Assembly (NCBI GenBank): GCA_947502815.1
Contig: CANNBH010000001.1
Span: 434,001-498,000, forward strand
Length of the DNA: 64,000 nt
Direction: 5' to 3'
DNA from: an uncultured Erythrobacter sp.
GTDB lineage: Bacteria > Pseudomonadota > Alphaproteobacteria > Sphingomonadales > Sphingomonadaceae
How positions within the stretch are numbered: the stretch's first letter is position 1; each line of letters opens with the position of its first letter. Of this stretch, positions 17,908 to 26,914 are shown piece by piece. Made by a program: the position numbers and the translations under genes. The notes beneath the pieces were generated by a model. That model saw only the letters and a program-made list of their open reading frames with translations, had not been told where the DNA came from and did not search any database.

Positions 17908-20124
17908 CTACCGTTCGTGCCGATCCGTGCCATATTCGTAATAGCTGTATTGATAGCCATAGCTTTGGCCCGCTTCCAAAGCCCGATATTTGGTTAGGAT
18001 AAGGCCAAGGACATTGCTGCCCGAACTGCGCAGACGTTTCACTGCGTTGCGAGCTTGTGCAAAGGGAACCTTGTTCGCTTCGAGCACAAAGATTGTGCCA
18101 TCGACGAGGCGGCCCAAGAGTGGTGCATCAGCCAGACCCAATACTGGGCAGGAATCGAATATGATCAAAGAATATTCGTCGCGATATTTAGCGATGAATT
18201 CGCCCATTTCAGCTGAAGCGAGAATTTCCGTTGGGTTGGGCGGGATTGCTCCAATGGGCAGCACTTCGAGATTGTCGTGCACACCCTTAACGATCGCGTC
18301 CTTGAGTTCTGCATGACCGAGCAAGACTTCGATCAAGCCCACTTGTGGTCGCTCCAATTCCAGAAGACGTGCAACCGAAGGACGGCGCAAATCGGCATCG
18401 ATCAACAGCGTCTTGCGTCCTGAACGAGCAAACAATTCAGCAAGCACAACCGCAGTGGTCGATTTGCCCTCAGATTCGTGGGTACTGGTCAACTGAAGAA
18501 CGTTGCGGCTGCGAGGCAGTGAAAACTCAATCGCGGCTTTGATCGAGGCATAGGCCTCCATCAAAGATGTGAAGTTATTCGAACTTTCTACGTCGATGTC
18601 TTTCTCACTCACATGCGGCGTATGGCCGATGAGGGGGACGTCCATTTTCTGCTCGATCTCATCCAGAGACCGGATGCGATCGTCGAACATCTCGCGCAGA
18701 ACCGCCAGACCAGCGGCAAGGCCAATGCCTAAAACAAGCGCTAGTCCAAGGTTCTGGACTAGGCTGGGTGCATATGGTGAACTTGGGACCAAGGCGCCTT
18801 CAATTGTTGTCATGGTGCCGCTGTTTACGTTTGCGGCACTGCTGATCTGATTGAAGCGTTCCAGCAAAGAACGCAGCTGCTGACGCAAAGCTTCGGCTTC
18901 ACGTTCAAGAACGGTGAGCTGAACCATCTCGTCTTGTTCGGCAAGTGAATCGCTGGACAAAGATCCAAGTTCGCCCTGCAAGGCTTGCTCTTGATTCCGC
19001 GCCACGACGAATTCGTTGCGAACTGTCGCTTTGATATCTGCGCTGCTCCGCTCGATCTGAGTATCCAAGATCTCGATTTGAGCGAGCAAATTGGTGATCT
19101 GCGGAAATTCATCGCTGTAACGCTGCCGCAATTCGGCCAATTCTGCGAGCTTCCCTGTGCGGTCCGCCACCAATCCCTGCAAAACGGGGTTGTTTTGAAC
19201 TTCGGGCAATTGTGCGGCCGGCAGGTTTTGAATGGCGCGCCATTTCTGTTCCGCAGCAATCCGTGCAGCCCGCGCCTCGGAAACACGGGAGTTGATATTG
19301 GCAAGGTTCGCCCCGGTTAGGGTTGAGCTTGGGCCCCCTTCTTCGCCAGCCGATGGCTGCAAGAAAATGCCATTGTTTCGAGCATAGGTGTTGGCGGTAC
19401 GCTCGGCCTCTTCGAGGCGGCCTCTTACCACTTCGATTTGTTCGCGCAGATATTCGATAGCGTATTCATTGCCTTCGATGGAATCGCGTGTGTCAGAAGA
19501 AATGAACGCATCAGCATAAGCGTTGGCCATTTCGGCAGCCAAAGCGGGATTGTCTGATCGAAAACCGATTGGGATGACCCAGCTAAGGTCGGGAACATTG
19601 GCCACAACTCCGCCCGTCAGAATTGACGCGGCGATGGAATTCTTCGTAGCGAGCCACTGCTCGTCGGTCATATCGGGAGACCGGCTCTCGTCGATATCTT
19701 GGCCTAATAGGTCATAGCGTTCGCCAAGCTGCCTGTCCGCCACCACAATTTCCGCAAGACTGCGGCTTTTAATCAGTTCAACTTTTGTCGCCAGATAATC
19801 GCCGACCTGGTTGCTGGCGATGCCTTGTTCGACATCTTGACCTTCAAGAATGAACGACCCGTATGGTTCAACGCTGACTTTGGCGGTTGCCTGATACATT
19901 GGCGTCGCAAGCAACGTAATAATCAACCCTGCCGTAAGAGCGGCAAGAACAACTCCAGCAATCAGCCAGCGTTGGCGGAACAAAATGCCGCGCACTGTCG
20001 CGAGATTGATAAGCTGTGTGCCTTGATCGGCCACCACCACCTGATTTTCAGGAAGGTAGGTTTCAATCCAAGTGCCACGGCCATCCGGTTGCTCGGACGG
20101 GTTGATAATAGATCTGTCGTTCAT
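17908..20124 (-). CDS. Polysaccharide co-polymerase / tyrosine autokinase (Wzc/ExoP type)
   Basis: A 738-residue inner-membrane protein that controls chain length and export. A Wzz-type domain has transmembrane helix 1 at about 53-73, a long periplasmic coiled-coil region at about 225-430 and helix 2 at about 457-475. The cytoplasmic BY-kinase domain carries Walker A STHESEGKST (547-556), Walker A' LLIDADLRRP (573-582) and Walker B LIIFDSCP. The C-terminus has a tyrosine cluster (Y722 to Y731) for autophosphorylation. Its start lies four bases after the wza-like stop. No cognate Wzb phosphatase is seen in the window. Confidence 0.93.
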   Translation of the reverse strand: MNDRSIINPSEQPDGRGTWIETYLPENQVVVADQGTQLINLATVRGILFRQRWLIAGVVLAALTAGLIITLLATPMYQATAKVSVEPYGSFILEGQDVEQGIASNQVGDYLATKVELIKSRSLAEIVVADRQLGERYDLLGQDIDESRSPDMTDEQWLATKNSIAASILTGGVVANVPDLSWVIPIGFRSDNPALAAEMANAYADAFISSDTRDSIEGNEYAIEYLREQIEVVRGRLEEAERTANTYARNNGIFLQPSAGEEGGPSSTLTGANLANINSRVSEARAARIAAEQKWRAIQNLPAAQLPEVQNNPVLQGLVADRTGKLAELAELRQRYSDEFPQITNLLAQIEILDTQIERSSADIKATVRNEFVVARNQEQALQGELGSLSSDSLAEQDEMVQLTVLEREAEALRQQLRSLLERFNQISSAANVNSGTMTTIEGALVPSSPYAPSLVQNLGLALVLGIGLAAGLAVLREMFDDRIRSLDEIEQKMDVPLIGHTPHVSEKDIDVESSNNFTSLMEAYASIKAAIEFSLPRSRNVLQLTSTHESEGKSTTAVVLAELFARSGRKTLLIDADLRRPSVARLLELERPQVGLIEVLLGHAELKDAIVKGVHDNLEVLPIGAIPPNPTEILASAEMGEFIAKYRDEYSLIIFDSCPVLGLADAPLLGRLVDGTIFVLEANKVPFAQARNAVKRLRSSGSNVLGLILTKYRALEAGQSYGYQYSYYEYGTDRHER

Positions 20125-20128
20125 TGTT

Positions 20129-20860
20129 TTAGTTGTTGTTCAACGCAGCAACGCCAAAGACGCCGAATGCTGGAAGCGCCTGAAGGAGGTTCTGATAGAA
20201 TACCGAAAGGCCGTTGGTGCCCATCACAACGCGGTCGCCCGGTTGCAAAACAGGGTCGAGCATGGTGCCCTGACTCACTTGGCCATAGTCGAACTTCGCA
20301 ATCAAAACGCCTTGTGGGCTTTCACGGAAAACCGCGATCTGTGATTGATTGGCGGTGTTCTTGGGGCCATCCGCCATTGCAATGGCCGCAGAAAGACGTG
20401 CACCCGGCTGGAATGCGTAAACGCCGGGATCTTCAACCGCGCCTTCGACCGTTACAAGGTGCGATGCATATTCAGAAATGTTCACGCTAACCATCGGTGT
20501 GCGCAGACCTGCTGCCAACAGACGACGAGCGACGTCTTGTTCAAATTGTTTTGTTGTCATGCCTGCAGCTGGGATTGACCCGAGCATGGGCAGGGACACC
20601 GAACCATCAACACCCAAGCGAACATTTTCAGCTGAAAGCTCAGGCTCGCGGAAGACGTTTATCGAAATCTTGTCCGACGCACGAAGCGCGTAAGTCGTTG
20701 CGGGGACATGGCTGTAATTGGCCTGACCCAAATCGCTGCGCGTTTGCGTCGCCGCTGCGCCGATAATTGGCTCAGGCGTAGAAGCACATCCAGCCAAAGC
20801 GACAGCTGCTGAAACGCTAACAAAACCAAGACGTTTGCCGATCGAATTTTTGAAGGTCAC
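20129..20860 (-). CDS. Polysaccharide export outer-membrane lipoprotein (Wza/GumB type)
   Basis: A 243-residue lipoprotein with signal peptide and lipobox LAGC (Cys about residue 25). A Poly_export domain (YALRASDKISINVFREPELS) is followed by SLBB domains (VSVNISEYASHLVTVEGAVEDPGVYAF). It would form the outer-membrane channel that pairs with the Wzc-type protein encoded next. It is the first gene of the minus-strand operon; the 200 bases upstream should hold its promoter. Confidence 0.92.
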   Translation of the reverse strand: MTFKNSIGKRLGFVSVSAAVALAGCASTPEPIIGAAATQTRSDLGQANYSHVPATTYALRASDKISINVFREPELSAENVRLGVDGSVSLPMLGSIPAAGMTTKQFEQDVARRLLAAGLRTPMVSVNISEYASHLVTVEGAVEDPGVYAFQPGARLSAAIAMADGPKNTANQSQIAVFRESPQGVLIAKFDYGQVSQGTMLDPVLQPGDRVVMGTNGLSVFYQNLLQALPAFGVFGVAALNNN

Positions 20861-21068
20861 TTTGTTCCCCTATTTGCGGCGATCTCTTTAAACCGCGCTT
20901 TTACGTAGTGCAACCGCATTCCCTTTGTCTGCACCGACATGGATTGTAATGTTTTGTGTCGATTTGAGACTCGTAAACTGGCTTGCAGGATGATCACTAA
21001 CCGGTATCTGAGAATTTTTGATTACCTTTGCGAAGATGAACAGGGCGCTACAAAAGGACGCTTCACGC

Positions 21069-21629
21069 ATGCCAGAGATGCCAACAATGCTAAGTTTCGC
21101 GGCGGCTGGGTTTTACGCCTTAGTTGCTGTGGCTTGCGGGGTGGCTGCGAGCCGTTCCCGTGCGCACAACCAGCAGGTTTGGCATGGCAGGGCTTGGATT
21201 GCGATCGCGCTTTTGTTTTTGGTGCTCATTCTCTCCCGGCTCTTGAACGCCGAAGAGATCATTCGAGATGATTTGCGTGATTGGCTCCAGTCGGAAGACA
21301 TGTTGGATGGCCGCCGTGTTTGGCAAAGGTGGCTTATCGCCGGGGCAATTTTTGTTGGCGGTGCGGTCGGATTGTTCGCAGGCTATCGGGTTGTCGGGCG
21401 CGTAACTGGCCGCCGCAATGTTGCGGTCGCAATTGCTGCTGGGTCGTCTGGTCTTATGCTGTGCCTGATTGTGCTGCGTTTGATTTCGCTGCACGCAATG
21501 GACCGGCTGCTTTATGGCCCGCTAAAACTGAATTGGGTCGGTGATATTGGCGCAAGTGCCGCGATCATGGCCGCTGCGGCGTATTATATTTGGGTTATTC
21601 GGCAGCCGATCCGTCAGAGACGCCGCTGA
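21069..21629 (+). CDS. Predicted membrane protein of unknown function
   Basis: A 186-residue protein with about five hydrophobic helices (AAAGFYALVAVACGVAA; AWIAIALLFLVLIL; WLIAGAIFVGGAVGLFAGY; SGLMLCLIVLRLISL; IGASAAIMAAAAYYIWVI). An acidic and basic loop (NAEEIIRDDLRDWLQSEDML) lies between helices 2 and 3. ATG 21069 was chosen because AAAGGA lies about ten bases upstream; earlier ATGs in frame lack one. I recognise no family. Its place between wza and wecB suggests a role near the polysaccharide machinery, but this is only context. Confidence 0.65.
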   Translation: MPEMPTMLSFAAAGFYALVAVACGVAASRSRAHNQQVWHGRAWIAIALLFLVLILSRLLNAEEIIRDDLRDWLQSEDMLDGRRVWQRWLIAGAIFVGGAVGLFAGYRVVGRVTGRRNVAVAIAAGSSGLMLCLIVLRLISLHAMDRLLYGPLKLNWVGDIGASAAIMAAAAYYIWVIRQPIRQRRR

Positions 21630-21641
21630 CGCAGATTGGGC

Positions 21642-22784
21642 TTATGCGCAATTGTGATGCTCGGCGATAACGCGTGCAATTTTTCGGCTGGCTTGGCCGT
21701 CGCCATAGGGGTTGTGCGCCTGTGCCATCGCTTCGTATGCGGCACGCTCGTCTAAAAGCTCTGTAACAGCACCCAAAATCTTCGCGCGGTTCGCGCCGAC
21801 CAGCTTTGATGTGCCGGCTTCAACACCCTCCGGGCGCTCGGTGGTATCGCGCATGACCAGCACTGGCTTGCCCAAACTGGGTGCCTCTTCTTGGATACCA
21901 CCTGAATCGGTCAAGACGATTTCAGAGGCCTCCATCATTGCAACGAAATTGAGATAATCGAGCGGTTCAATCAGCGCGACATTGTCGACCCGTGACAAAG
22001 CGGGCTGCATGATTTCAACCACATTGGGGTTGGGGTGCATAGGGTATATGATTGCGACATCTTCCCGCTCAGACAATTGGCCTAAAGCGGCGGCGATATT
22101 TTTCATCCCGTCGCCGAAATTTTCGCGTCGGTGCGCGGTCACACAAATGATTCGTCGCCCTGCAAATCTTTGTTTTAACTGAGTAACAATTGGGCTTAGC
22201 GCCGGGTTCGCAGCGATTTTCGCCCGCGTATCCAGCAGAGCATCGATCACCGTGTTTCCGGTGACGTGAATGGCCTGTTGTGGAACATTCTCAGCCGACA
22301 GAGCATGCGCGGCGCCTTGTGTCGGGGCAAAATGCAAATCGGCCACGGCGCCAGTTACTTTGCGATTCACCTCTTCTGGCCAAGGAGCGTAGATGTCGCC
22401 GCTGCGTAAGCCCGCTTCGACATGGCCTACCGGAATACGGCGAAAATAGCAGGCAAGGGTGGCCATCATTGTTGTCAAAGTGTCGCCATGGACCAAAACG
22501 CGATCCGGCTTTTCCCTATCGAGCGCATCACCAAAACGGGTGACGATCCTTGCCGAAAGCGCATCGAGACTTTGGCCCGCCTGCATCAGGTCGAGGTCAA
22601 TATCGGGCACAATTTCCGCAAGGTCGAGCACTTGGTCCAACATTTCGCGGTGCTGTGCTGTGACAGCAACACGGACGTCAAAGCGATCACTCTTGCGTAA
22701 AGCTGCGACGACCGGGAACATCTTGATGGCCTCTGGCCGTGTCCCAAATGTGACCATAATCCGAGGGCGATTTTGGGTGCTCAT
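21642..22784 (-). CDS. wecB: UDP-N-acetylglucosamine 2-epimerase (non-hydrolysing)
   Basis: A 380-residue cytoplasmic enzyme that interconverts UDP-GlcNAc and UDP-ManNAc. It shows VTFGTRPEAIKMFPVV at the N-terminus, VHGDTLTTMMA, HVEAGLRSGD, VTAHRRENFG and the C-terminal TDSGGIQEEAPSLGKPVLVMRDTTERPE block, all diagnostic. It overlaps the end of wecC by four bases and supplies that enzyme's substrate. Confidence 0.96.
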   Translation of the reverse strand: MSTQNRPRIMVTFGTRPEAIKMFPVVAALRKSDRFDVRVAVTAQHREMLDQVLDLAEIVPDIDLDLMQAGQSLDALSARIVTRFGDALDREKPDRVLVHGDTLTTMMATLACYFRRIPVGHVEAGLRSGDIYAPWPEEVNRKVTGAVADLHFAPTQGAAHALSAENVPQQAIHVTGNTVIDALLDTRAKIAANPALSPIVTQLKQRFAGRRIICVTAHRRENFGDGMKNIAAALGQLSEREDVAIIYPMHPNPNVVEIMQPALSRVDNVALIEPLDYLNFVAMMEASEIVLTDSGGIQEEAPSLGKPVLVMRDTTERPEGVEAGTSKLVGANRAKILGAVTELLDERAAYEAMAQAHNPYGDGQASRKIARVIAEHHNCA

Positions 22785-24085
22785 CCCTTGAGCATGCCGC
22801 GGGTGTCGAACGTCATCTTGCCCACCAGATCTGCCGGCTCCAGGTGTTTAAAAGAGGAGTGATCAACCAAAACGACCACAATCTCCGCCTGAGCGAGCGC
22901 ATCGTCAAGTCCGGTGAGCTTTGCGCCTGATCCAGCGAGTTTTCCGGGTAGCGTTTGGGTGAAGGGCTCTACCACCAGCATGCGCGGGCCAAGGTCAGCG
23001 CAAAGATTTTCGGCAATTGCCAATGCTGGGCTTTCGCGGAAGTCGTCAATATCAGGTTTGAACGCAAGGCCGAGCAAGGCGACTTTGGCTTCGGGAACTG
23101 CGTCGATCAGCGCCCGGATTCGGTTTTCGGTATGGACCGCCTTATGATCGTTCACCTCGCGCGCCGTCTTGACCAACCGCGCCGCCTTCGGGGCGCCAGC
23201 AACCAAGAACCAAGGGTCGACCGCGATGCAATGGCCGCCGACACCCGGACCGGGCTGAAGTATGTTCACCCGAGGATGCCGGTTCGCGAGGCGGATAACA
23301 TCCCAAACATCGACGCCGATTTCGTCCGAAATCATCGATAGTTCATTGGCAAAGGCAATGTTGACGTCTCGAAAACTGTTCTCGACCAGCTTGACTGTCT
23401 CGGCGACGCGCGAATTGGTGATCAAGCAGTCGCCTTTCACAAAGCTCATGTACAAGGCCGCTGCGCGATTGGCGCAATCGGGAGTCATGCCGCCGACCAC
23501 GCGGTCGTTCTGCACCAATTCTTGCACGATTTTGCCCGGCAATACCCTTTCAGGGCAATAGGCAATCGCGATGTCGCCGCCTCGTTCTTCGCCGAATTCT
23601 GGCATTTTCAGGTCTGGTCGAGCTTCTGCAATGATGCTGGCGACCCGCTCTGTTGTTCCAACGGGCGATGTGCTTTCAATGATGATGCATGCGCCGGGCA
23701 ATATATTAGGAGCGATAGAGCGCGCGGCTGCTTCGACGTATGAAATATCAGGTGCCTTATCCGCACCCAAAGGTGTGGGAACGGCGATCATATAGTAGTG
23801 CGCGGCTGGAACATGGGTTGAGGCGACGAGCTTTTTGGAACGGGTGACTTCGTCCACCAGCCTGTCGAGGTCGCGCTCTTCGATGTGAACACCGCCCGCG
23901 TTAACCGTGTCGACCACTTTCGGGGAAACGTCGACACCGCACACATCCCACCCATAACTGGCCAAAACGGCCGCTGTAGGCAGGCCAATATAGCCTAGCC
24001 CGATCACCGCGATTTGGTGATCAGGAGCGGGCTGCGTCGCTGCGTCCGGTCCAAAGGCTGTGGCTGCATCGAATGGGGCGTTCAT
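22781..24085 (-). CDS. wecC: UDP-N-acetyl-D-mannosamine dehydrogenase
   Basis: A 434-residue NAD-dependent dehydrogenase of the UDP-glucose/GDP-mannose family that oxidises UDP-ManNAc to UDP-ManNAcA. The N-terminal IAVIGLGYIGLPTAAVLASYGW binds NAD, the active-site cysteine lies in GPGVGGHCIAVDPWFL, and GLAFKPDIDDFRESPALAI opens the C-terminal domain. Its pairing with wecB makes the ManNAc specificity likely. The polysaccharide is therefore expected to contain an acidic amino sugar. Confidence 0.93.
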   Translation of the reverse strand: MNAPFDAATAFGPDAATQPAPDHQIAVIGLGYIGLPTAAVLASYGWDVCGVDVSPKVVDTVNAGGVHIEERDLDRLVDEVTRSKKLVASTHVPAAHYYMIAVPTPLGADKAPDISYVEAAARSIAPNILPGACIIIESTSPVGTTERVASIIAEARPDLKMPEFGEERGGDIAIAYCPERVLPGKIVQELVQNDRVVGGMTPDCANRAAALYMSFVKGDCLITNSRVAETVKLVENSFRDVNIAFANELSMISDEIGVDVWDVIRLANRHPRVNILQPGPGVGGHCIAVDPWFLVAGAPKAARLVKTAREVNDHKAVHTENRIRALIDAVPEAKVALLGLAFKPDIDDFRESPALAIAENLCADLGPRMLVVEPFTQTLPGKLAGSGAKLTGLDDALAQAEIVVVLVDHSSFKHLEPADLVGKMTFDTRGMLKG

Positions 24086-24201
24086 CGTGGTGTAGTCCTC
24101 GCGCGAAACTTTAGGCAGCGAGGCTATGAACCAACAGGGGTAAATATCGCGTTAGGGAAAGCTGTTTTCTTTGTTGAATTCCAGCCGCTAACCAAAGCAG
24201 T

Positions 24202-24684
24202 TTAAAGCTCACCGCCTTCGATGAAACGGGCGATGGCTTCGTGCAGCTGTTTGGCGGTTGGGGAAAGCGCAGGCTGAGCTTTGCTCATCTCTAAACCAAG
24301 AGCAATGGTTCGCGCTAAGTCTTCCTCTTCAAACGCCACCAACAAGCCGGATCGTCCTTCAAGGTTTCGGACAGTGGCAACTTGGTGATCATTGCGGTGT
24401 TCGCCGTGGTCAAGACGTCTGGGAAACAGCACTATCGGTGTAGAAAAGCGCTGCGCAGTAAGCACTGTTCCTATCCCGGCATGGCTGACAATCAGGTCAC
24501 ATTTCTGCACCAAGCCTTCGAATTCGGAAGGGCTGATCTTCTCCCGCGCCGTCATATTTCTTGGCTGATAATCGCCTCTGCCGGTCTGTGCGATGATTTC
24601 CTTGTCTAGCGTCGGCGCCAATTGATCCATCGCCCTTATCAGACGATCAAAGCCCAATTGCATCCCAACAGTCACCAGAATCAC
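24202..24684 (-). CDS. Glycosyltransferase catalytic half (Alg13/PssE-like)
   Basis: A 160-residue protein that matches the C-terminal catalytic half of a GT28-type glycosyltransferase: ILVTVGMQLGFDRLIRAMD at the N-terminus, then KCDLIVSHAGIGTVLTAQRF and PIVLFPRR. In rhizobia PssD and PssE together form the glucuronosyl-beta-1,4-glucosyl transferase; in eukaryotes Alg13 and Alg14 play the same split roles. It has no membrane segment and needs its partner for docking. It starts inside the end of the partner gene (four-base overlap). Confidence 0.85.
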   Translation of the reverse strand: MILVTVGMQLGFDRLIRAMDQLAPTLDKEIIAQTGRGDYQPRNMTAREKISPSEFEGLVQKCDLIVSHAGIGTVLTAQRFSTPIVLFPRRLDHGEHRNDHQVATVRNLEGRSGLLVAFEEEDLARTIALGLEMSKAQPALSPTAKQLHEAIARFIEGGEL

Positions 24685-25151
24685 AACACTGCTCCGCGAT
24701 ACTTCACGCTTTTGTCATCAGCCAATTCGGGCCATTGGGTGAGACATTGGTGGGCGAAGCGTTTTGACAATTTCCCGCACATGGAAAGCTGTTCGCCATT
24801 CGCAACGCTATCAATCCACAGTGTCTTCGCGCCGATCAACCGCCCTGCCATCAGACAAAAGAAACCCGGCGCAGCCCCCGTGGACAGGACGATGTGGGGC
24901 CGATGCTTGATCACAAGCCTTGCGGCCATAAAACCGCAAAGCAGCGATTTGATTGGTTGATTTTGGTTGCAATCTGGCAAGGTATCGACCGACGTGATGC
25001 CGTGCTGCGTCGCTACATCGGCCTCGGTTGTCGCAAAGCTAACGTCGTATTGATCGAGCACAGGCCGCAGCAACATCATTTGTTCCCAATGACCACCGCC
25101 AGAGGCAACGGCCAACACCTTGCGGCTGGATTTGTTTAAAGACTGCGTCAT
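24681..25151 (-). CDS. Glycosyltransferase membrane-anchor/acceptor half (Alg14/PssD-like)
   Basis: A 156-residue protein with the Alg14/PssD pattern: VLAVASGGGHWEQMMLLRPVL, IVLSTGAAPGFFCLMAGRLIGAKTLWIDSVAN. The hydrophobic stretch in the middle would associate with the membrane. It precedes the catalytic half in a two-gene operon, so the order is D then E as in rhizobial pss loci. It lies at the end of the polysaccharide locus and would add one sugar to the lipid-linked repeat unit. Confidence 0.85.
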   Translation of the reverse strand: MTQSLNKSSRKVLAVASGGGHWEQMMLLRPVLDQYDVSFATTEADVATQHGITSVDTLPDCNQNQPIKSLLCGFMAARLVIKHRPHIVLSTGAAPGFFCLMAGRLIGAKTLWIDSVANGEQLSMCGKLSKRFAHQCLTQWPELADDKSVKYRGAVL

Positions 25152-25296
25152 CGGCTGGTCCCTATTGCCGATTTTTGCAGCCTGTCAACGTGATCTGGCT
25201 CACTGGCTTTGTCCCAGCGCCCTCGCAACGCTTGCTGATACCCTTGCCCTAGGCGGCGCCAATCGGCACACAGCGTCTCAAAGGGAGAATTTGGGT

Positions 25297-26376
25297 ATGA
25301 GCGACAAAAGTGGACCGCTGGTCGGTTTGAAAGTCATTGAGTTCGCGGGCATTGGGCCGGGCCCTCATGTGGCCATGTTGCTCGCCGATCTTGGCGCAGA
25401 AGTTGTGCGGATTGATCGCCCCGGCAGCGCAGTCTCCAATCCGGTTGTGGAGCGGGCCCGGCACCGTGCCAGCGTCGATCTCAAAAGCGCCGAGGGTAAA
25501 GCCTTTTGCCTTGATGCATCGGCCAAAGCGGATGTGGTTCTCGAAGGGTTTCGTCCGGGCGTTATGGAGCGTCTGGGGCTGGGGCCAGATGAATTGCTCG
25601 CCGCCAATCCCGGGCTTGTATATGCGCGGATGACAGGTTGGGGGCAGGATGGACCTCTTGCCCAAGCCGCAGGTCATGACATCAACTATATCGCCATCAC
25701 CGGGGCTCTTGCCGCCGTGGGCAAGCCAGGTGAAACCGCAACACCGCCGCAAAACCTTGTTGGCGATTTCGGCGGCGGTTCAATGTACTGCGCCTTTGGC
25801 ATTATGGCGGCGCTCTATGAACGCGAACGTTCTGGCAAAGGCCAAGTGGTCGATGCCGCGATTGTGGACGGTGCGACCAGCTTGATGAGTTTCTTTTTCG
25901 GATCACGCCATGTGCCATACCTTACTACCGAACGCGGCACAGGAATGTTGAGCGGTGCTGCCCATTTCTATCGCTGCTTTGAATGCGCCGACGGTAAAGA
26001 GATCTCACTGGGTTCGATTGAGCCGCAATTCTATGCCGAACTACTCGCAAAAACCGGCGCGCCAGTAGAGCTGGCTCAGGCGCAGATGAACCCGACCAAT
26101 TGGGATGATTATGCCGATAAGCTGGCGGCTCTTTTCAAGACAAGGCCACAAGCGGAATGGACCGAACTGCTTGAAGGGAGCGATGCCTGTTTCGCGCCAG
26201 TCTTAGGCGTCGATGACGCGCGCGATCACCCGCATATGAAGGCACGCGAAGCCTATGTTGAGCACGAAGGTGAATGGCACACTGCCCCTGCACCTCGGTT
26301 CAGCCGCACACCCGGAGCAGTCCGGTCCAGCGACGATGAAGGCGCGGATGTGGTCGCGTCATGGTCAAAAGGATAA
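25297..26376 (+). CDS. CaiB/BaiF family CoA transferase (alpha-methylacyl-CoA racemase-like)
   Basis: A 359-residue family III CoA transferase or racemase. It shows GLKVIEFAGIGPGPHVAMLLADLGAEVVRIDRPG, the VYARMTGWGQDGPLAQAAGHDINYIAITGAL block and NLVGDFGGGSMYCAFGI, which fits alpha-methylacyl-CoA racemases more than carnitine CoA transferases; the substrate is not settled. ATG 25297 has AAGGGAG eight bases upstream; the longer frame (from 25120) overlaps the divergent gene and looks non-coding. A MaoC hydratase gene follows after six bases. Confidence 0.88.
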   Translation: MSDKSGPLVGLKVIEFAGIGPGPHVAMLLADLGAEVVRIDRPGSAVSNPVVERARHRASVDLKSAEGKAFCLDASAKADVVLEGFRPGVMERLGLGPDELLAANPGLVYARMTGWGQDGPLAQAAGHDINYIAITGALAAVGKPGETATPPQNLVGDFGGGSMYCAFGIMAALYERERSGKGQVVDAAIVDGATSLMSFFFGSRHVPYLTTERGTGMLSGAAHFYRCFECADGKEISLGSIEPQFYAELLAKTGAPVELAQAQMNPTNWDDYADKLAALFKTRPQAEWTELLEGSDACFAPVLGVDDARDHPHMKAREAYVEHEGEWHTAPAPRFSRTPGAVRSSDDEGADVVASWSKG

Positions 26377-26382
26377 TTCGAC

Positions 26383-26832
26383 ATGGCAGGAAAGTTCTTT
26401 GACGAATGGCAGGTTGGCGACCGGATCGAGCACGATATCCGGCGCACTGTAACAGAGACAGACAATCTCCTGTTCTCGACAATGACGCACAACCCTCAGC
26501 CACTTCATCTTGATATAGAGGCCGCCAAGGCAAGCGGATTCGGGCAGATTTTGGTGAATTCCACATTCACTTTTTCTCTGCTTGTCGGCCTGTCGGTTGG
26601 CGACACAACACTGGGCACTCTGATCGCCAATCTTGGCTTTGATAAAGTCGTCACGCCAAAGCCGGTTTTCATCGGAGATACCATGCGCGCGCAAAGCGAG
26701 GTGAAGGAGTTGAGGACAAGCAAATCCCGACCCGAAGCCGGCATTGTTACATTCATCCACGAATTGCTTAACCAGCGCGATGAGGTGGTGTGCCGCTGCG
26801 AACGATCGGCTTTGCTGCAGCGTTCAGCCTGA
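26383..26832 (+). CDS. MaoC-like hot-dog hydratase
   Basis: A 149-residue single hot-dog domain. It contains [32 protein letters not shown], the acidic/His active-site region of MaoC enoyl-CoA hydratases (Asn replaces the usual Asp of the D-x-x-P-x-H motif), and [21 protein letters not shown]. It probably hydrates an enoyl-CoA made or activated by the upstream CoA transferase. It is translationally close to that gene and ends 82 bases before the next one. Confidence 0.85.
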   Translation: MAGKFFDEWQVGDRIEHDIRRTVTETDNLLFSTMTHNPQPLHLDIEAAKASGFGQILVNSTFTFSLLVGLSVGDTTLGTLIANLGFDKVVTPKPVFIGDTMRAQSEVKELRTSKSRPEAGIVTFIHELLNQRDEVVCRCERSALLQRSA

Positions 26833-26914
26833 TCGCGAGCGCTGCCTAACTGCCTGCTTGACGACCGGTCAGTTTCGGGCGCAAAGTGTTCGAGGGAAAA
26901 AGAGGGAGAAAGCC

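Noticed and set aside
20861-21068. Possible regulatory RNA upstream of the Wza-like gene
   Set aside because: No stable fold or known riboswitch pattern was seen; the stretch is simply treated as the likely promoter region.
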